Source: Allobacillus saliphilus
Lineage (GTDB): Bacteria > Bacillota > Bacilli > Bacillales > Alkalibacillaceae
Assembly: GCF_018138385.1 (NCBI RefSeq)
Contig: NZ_JAGSIE010000003.1
Location: 62,001-126,000, forward strand
Direction: 5' to 3'
DNA: 64,000 bases
A model generated the notes under the pieces. It ran no database searches. It had not been told where the DNA came from and saw only the letters and a list, made by a program, of their open reading frames with translations. This document shows positions 25,616 through 34,242 of this stretch, piece after piece. The position numbers and the translations under genes were made by a program. Within the stretch, counting starts at the first letter, position 1, and every line of letters starts with the position of its first letter.

Positions 25616-27133
25616 TTGAGTAGAAAAAAAGTAACGAAAATTGAAAAGAGAGAAACACTAGATCGTACATTAAAGCCACATTGGGTGTGGGCGATTGCAC
25701 TCGGTTCCTCGATTGGTTGGGGATCATTCGTCATGCCGGCCACATGGATGGGGCAAGCAGGACCTGCTGGAGTCATTATTGGGTTGGGGATTGGTGCCTT
25801 ATTAATGGCCATCATCGCCATTAGTTACGGTGTGTTAATTCGCAACTTCCCCGTTTCTGGCGGTGAATTTGCTTATGCTTTCTTAGGTTTAAACCGAACG
25901 CACGCTTTCATTAGTGGTTGGTTCTTGACTTTAGGTTATATATGCATTGTGGCATTGAATGCAACAGCGTTCGCCTTAATGTTAAAGTTCATTTTTCCTA
26001 ATTTCATTCAGCAAGGGAAGCTTTATGAAGTTGCTGGTTGGGATGTTTATCTTACGGAGATTTTAATTGTCTCTACATTGATTTTCCTATTTGCAGTCAT
26101 GAATATTCGCGGCTCCAGTTTATCTGGACGTATGCAGTTCATTTTCTGTTTACTGCTCATTCTTGCTGTAGTAACGGTATCTACCTTTATGGTTGGAAGC
26201 CCGGTAACGTCATTGAGTAATTTATCACCGGCCTTTTCACCAAATATTTCAACACTCGGAGCCATTTTGACGATTGTAGCAATAGCACCATTTGCTTATG
26301 TCGGTTTTGATAACGTACCGCAAGCGGCCGAGGAATTTAATTTCTCATCGAAAAAAGCATTAACACTGATTATGTTGGCAATTGTTTTCGCATGGGTCAT
26401 TTACGCGTTAATGATCGTAGCAACCGCTGTCGCGACACCTTGGATTGAGACATCTGAAGCGGGCCAATTATGGGGAACAGGAACCGTTGTTCAAGAAATA
26501 CTCGGAACATGGGGATTGATCATTCTCGCGATCGGGTTATCGATGGGAATATTTACTGGACTGAATGGATTCATGATCAGTTCTAGTCGAGTGCTGTTCG
26601 CGATGTCTAGAGGGAAAGTTCTTCCAAGCATCTTTTCTCGTTTGCATAATAAGCATCACACACCACATTGGGGCATTATTTTCACGGCAATTATTGTTTT
26701 AATCGCACCTTTCTTTGGACGTAACGTTCTCGGATGGGTTGTTGACATGTCTTCCGTCGGTGTTTCCATCGCTTATTTCTATACTTGTTTTACAGCCTTT
26801 AAAATTTTAAGGTGGAAAGATGACGGTGAGATTGATTCAGCACGTGAAATCGTCGCGCCAGCGAAAAAGTCCATTGCCATGCTTGGTATGATTTCATCGA
26901 TTGGATTTTTATTATTGTTGTTAGTACCGGGTTCACCTGCTGTACTAGGAAAAGAATCCTTCATTGCGTTAGGTGTATGGATTGTCGTAGGCTTAATTTT
27001 TTACTTAGTAAAACGAAAAGATTTAATGAGTTACAAGCGCAAAGATTTGGCTTATTTCATCTTAGGGAAAGATCAGTTCGACTTGAAAGACTCGAAGGAT
27101 GAGGAAAAACAGTTTACTGACGGAGCGGTTTGA
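25616..27133 (+). CDS. APC-family amino acid permease
   Basis: A 505-aa transporter with about twelve membrane helices. Family landmarks: SSIGWGSFVMPATWMGQAGP near residue 33, corresponding to the unwound helix-1 substrate site, FPVSGGEFAYAFLG near 75, and PFAYVGFDNVPQAAEEF near 230. The frame extends upstream to 25571, but TTG at 25616 follows AAGAAGGAG at the right spacing; the nearer ATG is out of frame. A strong terminator follows. It probably imports an amino acid or amine, with the substrate not readable. A possible extended -10 (TGATACAAT) lies near 25538-25546. Confidence 0.87.
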   Translation: MSRKKVTKIEKRETLDRTLKPHWVWAIALGSSIGWGSFVMPATWMGQAGPAGVIIGLGIGALLMAIIAISYGVLIRNFPVSGGEFAYAFLGLNRTHAFISGWFLTLGYICIVALNATAFALMLKFIFPNFIQQGKLYEVAGWDVYLTEILIVSTLIFLFAVMNIRGSSLSGRMQFIFCLLLILAVVTVSTFMVGSPVTSLSNLSPAFSPNISTLGAILTIVAIAPFAYVGFDNVPQAAEEFNFSSKKALTLIMLAIVFAWVIYALMIVATAVATPWIETSEAGQLWGTGTVVQEILGTWGLIILAIGLSMGIFTGLNGFMISSSRVLFAMSRGKVLPSIFSRLHNKHHTPHWGIIFTAIIVLIAPFFGRNVLGWVVDMSSVGVSIAYFYTCFTAFKILRWKDDGEIDSAREIVAPAKKSIAMLGMISSIGFLLLLLVPGSPAVLGKESFIALGVWIVVGLIFYLVKRKDLMSYKRKDLAYFILGKDQFDLKDSKDEEKQFTDGAV

Positions 27134-27151
27134 CTCGGATTATAAGGATGC

Positions 27152-27183
27152 GGAAGAGTTTTAATAACTCTTCCTTTTATTGT
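27152..27183 (+). terminator. terminator after the APC permease
   Basis: Nine-bp stem GGAAGAGTT/AACTCTTCC with a five-base loop, then T-rich. Confidence 0.88.
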
Positions 27184-27226
27184 TTAAACAGTTGATGAGT
27201 ATTATTCTTTTTGCAAATGGAGCGCA

Positions 27227-27460
27227 GAAAGCCGTGTTTCCAACACTTGTAATAGAGGGTAGAGCACCATTTTTGCTTGCTAGCGTTGAATAAAGCGCTT
27301 CTAATCGAAGGTAGGGCATCATTTTTTCCATGCTACCGTTGAATAGAGCGCCTCTAATCGAAGGTAGGGCATCATTTTTCCACACTACCGTTGAATAGAA
27401 CGCCTCTAATCGAAGGTAGAGCATCATTTTTCCGCGCTACCGTTGAATAGGTCGGCTGTC
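27227..27460 (+). repeat. array J: four to five units of 52-53 bp
   Basis: Near-identical units begin with CTACCGTTGAATAG at 27280 (variant CTAGCG), 27333, 27385 and 27437 (partial), preceded by one decayed copy. Spacings are 53, 52 and 52 bp. Each contains CTAATCGAAGGTAG and CATCATTTTT. Short inverted segments (CTACC...GGTAG) recur inside each unit. The array lies in the 414-bp gap between the APC permease and the subtilase, bounded by a terminator on each side. Confidence 0.85.
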
Positions 27461-27500
27461 AGGTTTCTTTATGCTTGAACGCTTCCTCTACTTCAACATC

Positions 27501-27534
27501 AAAAAAGGCACCGACCGAAGTCAGTGCCTTTTTT
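27501..27534 (-). terminator. subtilase gene terminator (bidirectional)
   Basis: Stem AAAAAAGGCAC.GAC/GTC.GTGCCTTTTTT with loop CGAA. T runs exist on both strands. Confidence 0.9.
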
Positions 27535-27547
27535 CTCAATAACAATC

Positions 27548-28993
27548 TTATCTTACTGCATCAAATGCATTTAAATGACCATTACCAAACTTTTTCTTTT
27601 CTTTACCTTTAACTTTTTCAACGCCTTTTTTGTAAAGAATATTTTTCACCTGATTCGGTTTTAATTCACCATTATGCTGATCGATAATTAAGGCTGCAAC
27701 AGCAGATGCTTTTGGAGTTGCCATGGAAGTTCCGACACTGAAGTAGTAACCGGCACCTTCTGAGTCAGCACTTAACGTAAATTCATTGTAGTGCATATTG
27801 TTGGCTAAGTATTCATCAAGTCGACCTTCAGCTGCGTACTGATCGTACAAGCGTGTATCGCCACCGACTGTAGCTAGATCAACAAAGCCAGCACCGTAGT
27901 TTGAATATACAGCTAGCTGATCATTTGGGCCTGTTGCAGAAACGTTGATGATGCCAGCGTAATCAGCTGGTGCAATTTTCGCTGTTCCACGTAATTGAAC
28001 ATCTTCGCCAAGGCTTTCGTTAATGAATTCAACTACTTGTTTGTTGTTTCGTGCATCTAAACCGTCGTTTCCAGCTGAAGTGACAACGACTGCCCCTTTG
28101 CTTTCAACATATTGAAGCGCTCGTTTATAAGCGACCATATCAGCACTATTGTTTCCTGCATTTTCCCATTTGCCTGTCTCCGGATTTTTCTCGAAAACTT
28201 GTCCAAGCAAATCAAAGCCACCAAGGCTCATCGATAAAACATCAGAACCATCATCTGCTGCTTGTACCATCGCAGCTAAAATCCAAGGCGTTTCAGCAGA
28301 GCTTTGTCCAAATACACGATATGCGCGTAGTCCTAAGTCAGGACCGACACCTAACATGTTTCCGTTACCAGCAATATGACCGGAAACGTGACTTCCATGT
28401 CCGTGAAGATCTTGTACTTGGTTCACATCACCTGTTTCAGCAGGCTCTGTCCCGCGGAAACCACCGGCAGGAACAAAGTTTTTAGATCCTTCAACGATAT
28501 TCGGAGCTAAATCAGGGTGTTGCAAGTTAATCCCTGTATCGAGTACGGCGACAACAGTGTCGTGAGAACCTGTGTGAACATCATAGCTTTTTCCGTTTTC
28601 TGTAATTCGCTGAATATCCCACTGAAGCGGCCACATAGCAGCTTGTCCAGTATCTACAGCCTCTAGTTGTGCATCAAGTTCTTGTTGAGACATCTTGATC
28701 TTTTCTGTTTTCTCTAAATCCCACTTTAATGAAGGGGAAGCAGCTGCGACATTATTCAGCTTGCTTAAGTTCGCTACTTGGCTAGGTGTGCCTTTCACTT
28801 GATAATAGCCTAATTCTGGAACTTCATACACAACTTCAGCACCAGTATCTTTTAAATCTTGCTTAAACTGGTTAACTTGCTTGCTGTTGTTCAAGACAAC
28901 TGAATAATATTCTTCAGACTCTTGAGCGGATAGTGCAGAAACTGAAAAGATTAGTACAAATAAAAGAACAGATAATGAAACGAGTTTCTTCAT
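27548..28993 (-). CDS. secreted subtilisin-like S8 serine peptidase
   Basis: A 481-aa extracellular protease. Signal peptide of about 23 residues (ending ALSAQ), an I9-type inhibitory propeptide (about 28-95), then the catalytic domain with the full triad: Asp152 in VAVLDTGI, His199 in GHGSHVSG, and Ser in GTSMATPKAS near residue 425. The domain ends close to the C-terminus (FGNGHLNAFDAVR), with no cell-wall anchor or extra modules. AAGGAGG precedes the ATG. In Bacillus such proteases are usually under DegU control; a DegSU pair lies 2.7 kb away, but direct regulation is inference. Confidence 0.93.
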   Translation of the reverse strand: MKKLVSLSVLLFVLIFSVSALSAQESEEYYSVVLNNSKQVNQFKQDLKDTGAEVVYEVPELGYYQVKGTPSQVANLSKLNNVAAASPSLKWDLEKTEKIKMSQQELDAQLEAVDTGQAAMWPLQWDIQRITENGKSYDVHTGSHDTVVAVLDTGINLQHPDLAPNIVEGSKNFVPAGGFRGTEPAETGDVNQVQDLHGHGSHVSGHIAGNGNMLGVGPDLGLRAYRVFGQSSAETPWILAAMVQAADDGSDVLSMSLGGFDLLGQVFEKNPETGKWENAGNNSADMVAYKRALQYVESKGAVVVTSAGNDGLDARNNKQVVEFINESLGEDVQLRGTAKIAPADYAGIINVSATGPNDQLAVYSNYGAGFVDLATVGGDTRLYDQYAAEGRLDEYLANNMHYNEFTLSADSEGAGYYFSVGTSMATPKASAVAALIIDQHNGELKPNQVKNILYKKGVEKVKGKEKKKFGNGHLNAFDAVR

Positions 28994-29399
28994 TTAATTC
29001 CTCCTTGGAAAATTTAGTGATACTAAATAGTATAGCGAAAAAGTCACAATATTCATTGAGTATTTAGCATTAAATTTTTTAAGATAAAAAATACCTAGAA
29101 TAGTTTGAATATTTACGCGACAGTTGTCGGCTAGAGTGTATATTGAACTAGGTAGTTTTTACTATAATAAGATAGGCATATCAATAAACGTGAGTAAATT
29201 AAAAATATTCCTTTTATAAATGGTAAATCGTTGATAAATAAATGTCAGTTCTTATTACCTATGTTCTATGTCCTTTTTATTGCAAAAAACCTTTTATAAT
29301 TATTATTAAGAAACACTAATTCTAATAACATGAACAAAAATATAACTATCATTGTATTTTAGCAATCTTTTTTTATTTTATTTCTCAATAGAGGATGTA

Positions 29400-29428
29400 T
29401 TGTAAAGCGTAATGACGTGTATTACAAT
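29400..29428 (+). promoter_or_regulatory. sigma-A promoter for a candidate small RNA
   Basis: -35 TTGTAA (29400-29405), a 17-bp spacer and -10 TACAAT (29423-29428). No convincing gene follows on this strand before the terminator at 29474-29505. Confidence 0.6.
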
Positions 29429-29434
29429 AGAGTT

Positions 29435-29505
29435 AACCTCGATCATAAGGTTTTATTTAGACGCTATCTTTTTGCCACCAACATCTGTGTTGGTGGTCTT
29501 TTTTT
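29435..29505 (+). ncRNA. candidate small RNA of about 70 nt
   Basis: Between a good sigma-A promoter and a strong Rho-independent terminator there is no gene with a ribosome site. The transcript would start near 29435, contain a small hairpin (AACCT...AGGTT), and end in the stem GCCACCAACA/TGTTGGTGGT with loop TCTG and seven T. It sits in the 587-bp region between the divergent-facing upstream end of the subtilase gene and the LCP gene terminator. No known RNA family is recognised. The rest of that gap (28994-29399) is AT-rich with no gene seen. Confidence 0.5.
29474..29505 (+). terminator. terminator of the candidate small RNA
   Basis: Ten-bp stem GCCACCAACA/TGTTGGTGGT, four-base loop, then CTTTTTTT. 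Confidence 0.9.
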
Positions 29506-29509
29506 GCAT

Positions 29510-29535
29510 AAAAAAACCTTCCGGAACGGAAGGTT
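29510..29535 (-). terminator. LCP gene terminator
   Basis: On the minus strand, stem AACCTTCCG/CGGAAGGTT followed by seven T. Confidence 0.9.
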
Positions 29536-29580
29536 TAACAAATTTTACAGCTCTTTGTAAAATTTTTCGTATTTACTGCA

Positions 29581-30573
29581 TTAACTACCTGATTTAATGG
29601 TATTTTTCTCGTTCGTTGAATCTGCCACTGAAGTCGGAAGGCCTAAATGCTCCCTTAAATCGTGTTGAATCGCTTCAACGCTTTCATTCTCCAGTTCGAA
29701 ATAATACACACCATTTTTCATTAAGTTATTCCCACTTAATTGCATTTTGTCCATTTGAACACCATTTATGTCTGTTAAATAACTGTGCAGACTCACCATT
29801 TCATTAAACGGCATATTGGTCGTTAAATGATCGCTAATGTCGTTGATCAAATCACCGTACTTCGTCAAATTGGAAACCGACATTGTTTCTTTCAGTATCG
29901 TGTCCAACAATTCCATTTGGCGTTGGCCACGCTTTAAATCGTTATCGTATTTCCGTGTCCGAGCAACCGCAAGAGCTTCTTCACCAGTCAATTGTTGTTT
30001 ACCAGGCTGCAAAACGATGGACCCTTTTTCATCCTGACTATTTGATTCTTCCATGTAATATGGAACATCGAATGGCACACCACCCAACGTATCAACCACT
30101 TTGACAAACGCTTCGAAATCCAACCGCACATAATAATCAACTGGAACATCGAGCAATTCTTCTACTGTATCAACGGTTTCGTCCAACCCTGCTTTCGCAT
30201 GAACGTGGGTAATTTTGTCTTTTTTAGATTGATAAGGCACATCCACATAGGAATCTCTCGGAACACTGACTAGATTAATAGAGTTTTCTTTTTTATTGAA
30301 CGTTGCTAACACAAGTGCGTCTGCTAGGCTTGAAGAGCCTTCACGTGCATCGCTATCGTCAACTCCAATAAACAAAATCGATACATTATCTTTACTTGGA
30401 TCCACTTTTTCTTCACGCTTTTCCGACTTATCGCCGCGCTCCAATTCTTGTTGCGAAGCGTCCACAGCTTTTTCTGCCTCTTGATAGATTGAATGACCAT
30501 AAACAAAGATACCTGCCAGGCTAGTAAACAGAACGACAAGTAATCCGATCATTATTTTTGTTCGTTTTCTCAT
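29581..30573 (-). CDS. LytR-CpsA-Psr (LCP) family cell-wall ligase
   Basis: A 330-aa membrane protein with a short cytoplasmic N-terminus, one membrane helix (about residues 7-27), a charged linker, and an extracytoplasmic LCP domain (about 65-270). Characteristic segments: ILFIGVDDSDAREG near 65, VSVPRDSYVDVP near 100, VVDTLGGVPFDVP near 165, and ARTRKYDNDLKRGQRQ near 205, with the conserved Arg and Asp that bind the lipid pyrophosphate. LCP enzymes attach teichoic acids or other polymers to peptidoglycan. It follows yvyE by 16 bases in one minus-strand operon. Confidence 0.92.
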   Translation of the reverse strand: MRKRTKIMIGLLVVLFTSLAGIFVYGHSIYQEAEKAVDASQQELERGDKSEKREEKVDPSKDNVSILFIGVDDSDAREGSSSLADALVLATFNKKENSINLVSVPRDSYVDVPYQSKKDKITHVHAKAGLDETVDTVEELLDVPVDYYVRLDFEAFVKVVDTLGGVPFDVPYYMEESNSQDEKGSIVLQPGKQQLTGEEALAVARTRKYDNDLKRGQRQMELLDTILKETMSVSNLTKYGDLINDISDHLTTNMPFNEMVSLHSYLTDINGVQMDKMQLSGNNLMKNGVYYFELENESVEAIQHDLREHLGLPTSVADSTNEKNTIKSGS

Positions 30574-30589
30574 TCGCCGAAATCCTTTC

Positions 30590-31234
30590 TTATTCGTTTA
30601 ATGACACATCTACTTCCATATGACGTTCGTTACCGACAGAAAGTTTCACTTGAGCATTGGTAAAATCCGTCATCCACTGCTGAAATGATTCGGTATCGGC
30701 AATAGGTACGTAAACATGGAATTTCACAAGATCTGCATAATCAATCGAATCAATCAAGTGATTTTGATTGCGCAGCTCATTTTCCACTTTACCAAGTAAA
30801 TGATAGTCTGCTTCAATAATGATTTCTTTCATTAAGGAACGTCTAACGACTCCAACATGCTTGATTGCTTCGGAAGTGGCGCTGGAATAAGCACGGATTA
30901 AGCCGCCTGCCCCCAACTTAATACCACCAAAATAACGCGTTACAACGACACATGTATCTTTTAAATCCATCTTTTTTAATACCTCAAGCATAGGTACACC
31001 AGCTGTTCCGCTAGGTTCACCGTCATCATTTGCTTTTTGAGTCAGGTTTTGTTCTCCAATCATGTATGCCGAGCAATTATGGGTCGCTTGATAATGCTTC
31101 TTTTTAATTTGCTGGATGAATTGCTGTGCCTCTTCTTCGGTTTCTGTACGTTTAACATATCCGATAAAACGAGACTTTTGGATGACAATCTCATGTTCAC
31201 CCTCGCCCTTAATCGTTAAATAGCTTTCTAGCAT
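30590..31234 (-). CDS. yvyE: YigZ/IMPACT-family protein (YvyE)
   Basis: A 214-aa cytoplasmic protein of the YigZ/Impact family: UPF0029 N-terminal domain with KSRFIGYV near residue 21, NCSAYMIG near 55 and NDDGEPSGTAGVPML near 70, VVVTRYFGGIKLGAGGLIRAYS near 100 (location only), and the C-terminal DUF1949 domain. The frame is open upstream to 31306, but ATG at 31234 has GGAGG eight bases before it. In B. subtilis yvyE also neighbours degSU. Eukaryotic IMPACT and yeast Yih1 act in translational control; the bacterial role is unsettled. Confidence 0.92.
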   Translation of the reverse strand: MLESYLTIKGEGEHEIVIQKSRFIGYVKRTETEEEAQQFIQQIKKKHYQATHNCSAYMIGEQNLTQKANDDGEPSGTAGVPMLEVLKKMDLKDTCVVVTRYFGGIKLGAGGLIRAYSSATSEAIKHVGVVRRSLMKEIIIEADYHLLGKVENELRNQNHLIDSIDYADLVKFHVYVPIADTESFQQWMTDFTNAQVKLSVGNERHMEVDVSLNE

Positions 31235-31659
31235 TGTAAATCCTCCTAAGCTTATAGTATATAAAACTGGACAAAAAACGGCAATGTATTGGACGTGAAA
31301 AAGCAAATTAGTTAAGAAAAGAGAAAGTTACTATTAAAAAATATAAAAAATAAGGGTATAATAACAAATAGATAAATAATTTTACTAGTTTATAGGAAAA
31401 AATCATTTAATGATAAGAAAAACGTATCGAAAATGAAATAATTGTACTTCGTTAGATAGAAATATGCTCTATTGAATGATGAATATTAAAGGTATAGTAA
31501 AGGATTTGTTAGCGAACTGTAAAGGCGAATGGGTAATAACTGTGATATGATGAATTATAATTAAAGGTTGACCACATAAAGGTTAAAATTTATTTCAATA
31601 GCCCCCCAATAACTGACCTTTGCCCGACGAAAGTTATAGGTAAAATGGAGGTCGAATGA

Positions 31660-32802
31660 ATGTCGACAGTGCAAGATTCCGAAAAAGCATTGGACCAAAT
31701 TATCAATGAAATGGTTGAAGTGGTCAGCAATAGTAAAGATGAAATTTTCTCTTTAGGAGAAGAATCACGCAAACAACAACAAGCGCTAGAACGAGAATTG
31801 ACGAATATTAAGCAAGAAGTAAAAAATTTAATCGATGAAAATGATCAACTCGAACGAAAATTAAAACTTTCCCGGTTGCGCTTATCAGAAGTCAGTAAAA
31901 ACTTCGATCGATATAGCGAAGAAGAGGTTCACGAGGTTTACAACCACACGCATGACATACAGACACAAATTGTCTTGCAACGGCAAAAAGAAGAAGGGTT
32001 GATTAAACGCCGCGAAGAACTTGAACAGCGCATTCGGGCATTAAGTATTAGTATTGAACGTTCTGAAAATTTGATGAGTAAAACGAATGTTATTTTAAAC
32101 TATTTAATGACAGATTTTAAAGAAATTAATGAAACAATCCAATCAGCGAAAGATAGCCAAGAATTTGGATTGAAAATTATCGAAGCTCAAGAAGAGGAGC
32201 GAAGAAGTCTTTCGCGAGAAATGCATGATGGACCTGCACAAATGCTTGCCAACGTCATGATTCGATCCGAAATCGTCGGAAAAACTTTCCGAGAGCGGGG
32301 CATCGAACAAGGCTTAGGAGAAGTCAAAACGATGAAAGAAATGGTACGAAAAGCCTTATATGAAGTACGGCGTATCATTTATGATCTTCGTCCAATGGCA
32401 TTGGATGATCTCGGTTTGGTCCCGACTTTACGCAAATATATTGCAACAACAGAAGAGTATCACCAAGTGAGAATTGAATTTATTATGCGCGGAAGAGAGC
32501 GGCGGTTTACGCAGCAGTTTGAAACAGCTGCATTCCGTTTAATACAGGAAGCACTGCAAAATGCTCTGAAGCATGCAGAAGCTCGCATCATCCGGGTGGT
32601 TTATGAAGACACACCGGCAAAATTGAATTTGCATATTACCGATGACGGAAAAGGATTTAATCCAAATGAAAAAAATGAGGAATCGTTTGGATTAATAGGC
32701 ATGCGGGAAAGGATTGATATTCTGAATGGCGAATTTTCAATCGAATCTAGTCCTGGTAGCGGTACTCGCGTAAAAATCTCCATTCCGCATCAATCGAAGT
32801 AA
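31660..32802 (+). CDS. degS: sensor histidine kinase DegS
   Basis: A 380-aa cytoplasmic kinase without membrane helices. The N-terminal half is a long coiled-coil sensor domain (about residues 30-180). The HisKA_3 dimerisation helix carries the phosphorylated His189 in REMHDGPAQ, the same number as in B. subtilis DegS, and a HATPase domain follows with N-box QEALQNALKHAEA near 295 and DDGKGF near 330. GGAGG precedes the ATG. DegS phosphorylates DegU, encoded 223 bp downstream, to set motility, competence and exoenzyme states. The 425-bp divergent region upstream is AT-rich; TATAAT near 31356 with an AT-rich -35 may be its promoter. Confidence 0.96.
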   Translation: MSTVQDSEKALDQIINEMVEVVSNSKDEIFSLGEESRKQQQALERELTNIKQEVKNLIDENDQLERKLKLSRLRLSEVSKNFDRYSEEEVHEVYNHTHDIQTQIVLQRQKEEGLIKRREELEQRIRALSISIERSENLMSKTNVILNYLMTDFKEINETIQSAKDSQEFGLKIIEAQEEERRSLSREMHDGPAQMLANVMIRSEIVGKTFRERGIEQGLGEVKTMKEMVRKALYEVRRIIYDLRPMALDDLGLVPTLRKYIATTEEYHQVRIEFIMRGRERRFTQQFETAAFRLIQEALQNALKHAEARIIRVVYEDTPAKLNLHITDDGKGFNPNEKNEESFGLIGMRERIDILNGEFSIESSPGSGTRVKISIPHQSK

Positions 32803-33025
32803 CACAATGACACGTAGCAAAGATGGTTGTATCTATAAAAATGATCGAGAAAAAGAGACAAAACGCTACTGTCCTTTTAATTTTTTATAAAATACCGATA
32901 GTTTATATAAGAGAACTAATAAAGTGAACTTTATGGATTGCTAAACTTATTGTAGGTTGCAACAAACAAATACGAATCGAAGCTTATTCCCAGTAATAGA
33001 ACTAGCACTTTTAGGAGGTAAGTTA

Positions 33026-33697
33026 ATGACGAATATCGTCTTGATTGATGACCATAAATTATTTCGAGAAGGAATAAAGCGAATTTTAGAATTTGAAGAT
33101 GACTTCCGAGTGATTGCAGAAGGTAATGATGGAACCGAGGCATTGGACCTCGTCTCGAAATATCGCCCGGACGTTGTCATCATGGACATTAATATGCCAC
33201 ATATAAACGGTGTTGAGGCTACCCAGCAATTAATCGACCGTTTCCCCGATGTACGAGTCATCATCCTGTCTATACATGATGATGAATCTTACGTCGTTCA
33301 TGCCTTGAAAACGGGTGCACTTGGCTACATGTTAAAAGAAATGGACACGGACGAGCTTGTTAATGCCATTAAAATCGTTAGTGAAGGCGGTTCTTATGTG
33401 CATCCGAAAGTGACACATAATTTATTAAAAGACTACCACCGTCTTTCTTCACGAGAAGGCGACGGATTTACCCATGTTGAATACCGCAAGCCGCTTCACT
33501 TATTGACAAGAAGAGAATGTGAAGTATTGCAGCTAATGACCGACGGAAGAAGCAACCGGTCGATCTCAGAAGATCTTTACATTAGTGAAAAAACGGTGAA
33601 AAACCACGTCTCAAATATTTTACAAAAAATGAGTGTGAACGACAGAACCCAAGCCGTTGTCACAGCCATCAAAAATGGTTGGGTGGAAGTGAAGTAA
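33026..33697 (+). CDS. degU: response regulator DegU
   Basis: A 223-aa NarL/FixJ-type regulator. Receiver domain residues 1-120 with acidic pocket D8/D9 and phospho-acceptor Asp54 in VIMDINMP; LuxR-type DNA-binding domain about 155-220 ([30 protein letters not shown]). The frame is open to 32957, but ATG at 33026 follows AGGAGG. Unphosphorylated DegU promotes competence and the phosphorylated form promotes exoprotease and affects motility in B. subtilis. The 223-bp gap after degS leaves room for its own promoter. Terminated by a strong hairpin and then array F. Confidence 0.96.
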   Translation: MTNIVLIDDHKLFREGIKRILEFEDDFRVIAEGNDGTEALDLVSKYRPDVVIMDINMPHINGVEATQQLIDRFPDVRVIILSIHDDESYVVHALKTGALGYMLKEMDTDELVNAIKIVSEGGSYVHPKVTHNLLKDYHRLSSREGDGFTHVEYRKPLHLLTRRECEVLQLMTDGRSNRSISEDLYISEKTVKNHVSNILQKMSVNDRTQAVVTAIKNGWVEVK

Positions 33698-33712
33698 TGT
33701 GTATTTAAGAAG

Positions 33713-33737
33713 AAACCGCGCAGGTCGCGGTTTTTTT
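33713..33737 (+). terminator. degU terminator
   Basis: Eight-bp stem AAACCGCG/CGCGGTTT with loop CAGGT, then seven T. Confidence 0.93.
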
Positions 33738-33774
33738 GGTTGTTGGGATGGAGACATTGAAAACGTTAAGTAAG

Positions 33775-34126
33775 CCGCCCGACAAACGCATGGAACCGCT
33801 CGACCAGCGCGCGGAACCGCCCGACCAGCGCGCGGAACCGCTCGACCAGCGCGCGGAACCGCTCGACGAACGCGTGGAACCGCTCGACGAACGCGTGGAA
33901 CCGCTCGACAAACGAGTCGAACCGCTCGACCAGCGCGCGGAACCGCTCGACGAACGCGTGGAACCGCTCGACAAACGGGTGGAACCGCTCGACCAGCGCG
34001 CGGAACCGCTCGACGAACGGGCGGAACCGCTCGACGAACGGGCGGAACCGCTCGACAAGCGTGCGGAACCGCTCGACGAACGCGTGTAACCGCCCGACAA
34101 CGGGGTTGTAACCACCCGACCATAAA
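33775..34126 (+). repeat. array F: about seventeen 21-bp units (CCGCTCGACGAACGC family)
   Basis: Fifteen units of exactly 21 bp run from 33775 to 34089, then a 22-bp unit and a partial one. Core CCGCTCGAC is near-constant and is followed by CAGCGCGCGGAA, GAACGCGTGGAA or AAACGGGTGGAA variants. It is the GC-richest stretch in the window. It starts 38 bp after the degU terminator and fills most of the 545-bp gap before degV. The family is clearly related to arrays D and E (CCGCCCGACAAACGG). Confidence 0.92.
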
Positions 34127-34242
34127 GCTATCCGCTGCACCAATCCCCGCGTCACCACTCGCAAAGTAAGCAATCTCGAAAATACAAGTGCATTAATTAG
34201 TAGAGTATAGTAAAATATTTGCTATAAAGGAGGTTCATATTA

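Noticed and set aside
29412-29597. 61-aa frame over the candidate small RNA and LCP terminator
   Set aside because: No ribosome site and it reads through two terminators.
32894-32901. ACCGATAG as a sigma-D -10 element upstream of degU
   Set aside because: No TAAA-like element at 15-bp spacing and the last base mismatches.
33620-34173. Four overlapping repeat-protein frames over array F
   Set aside because: Same explanation; the longest ones overlap degU or lack ribosome sites.
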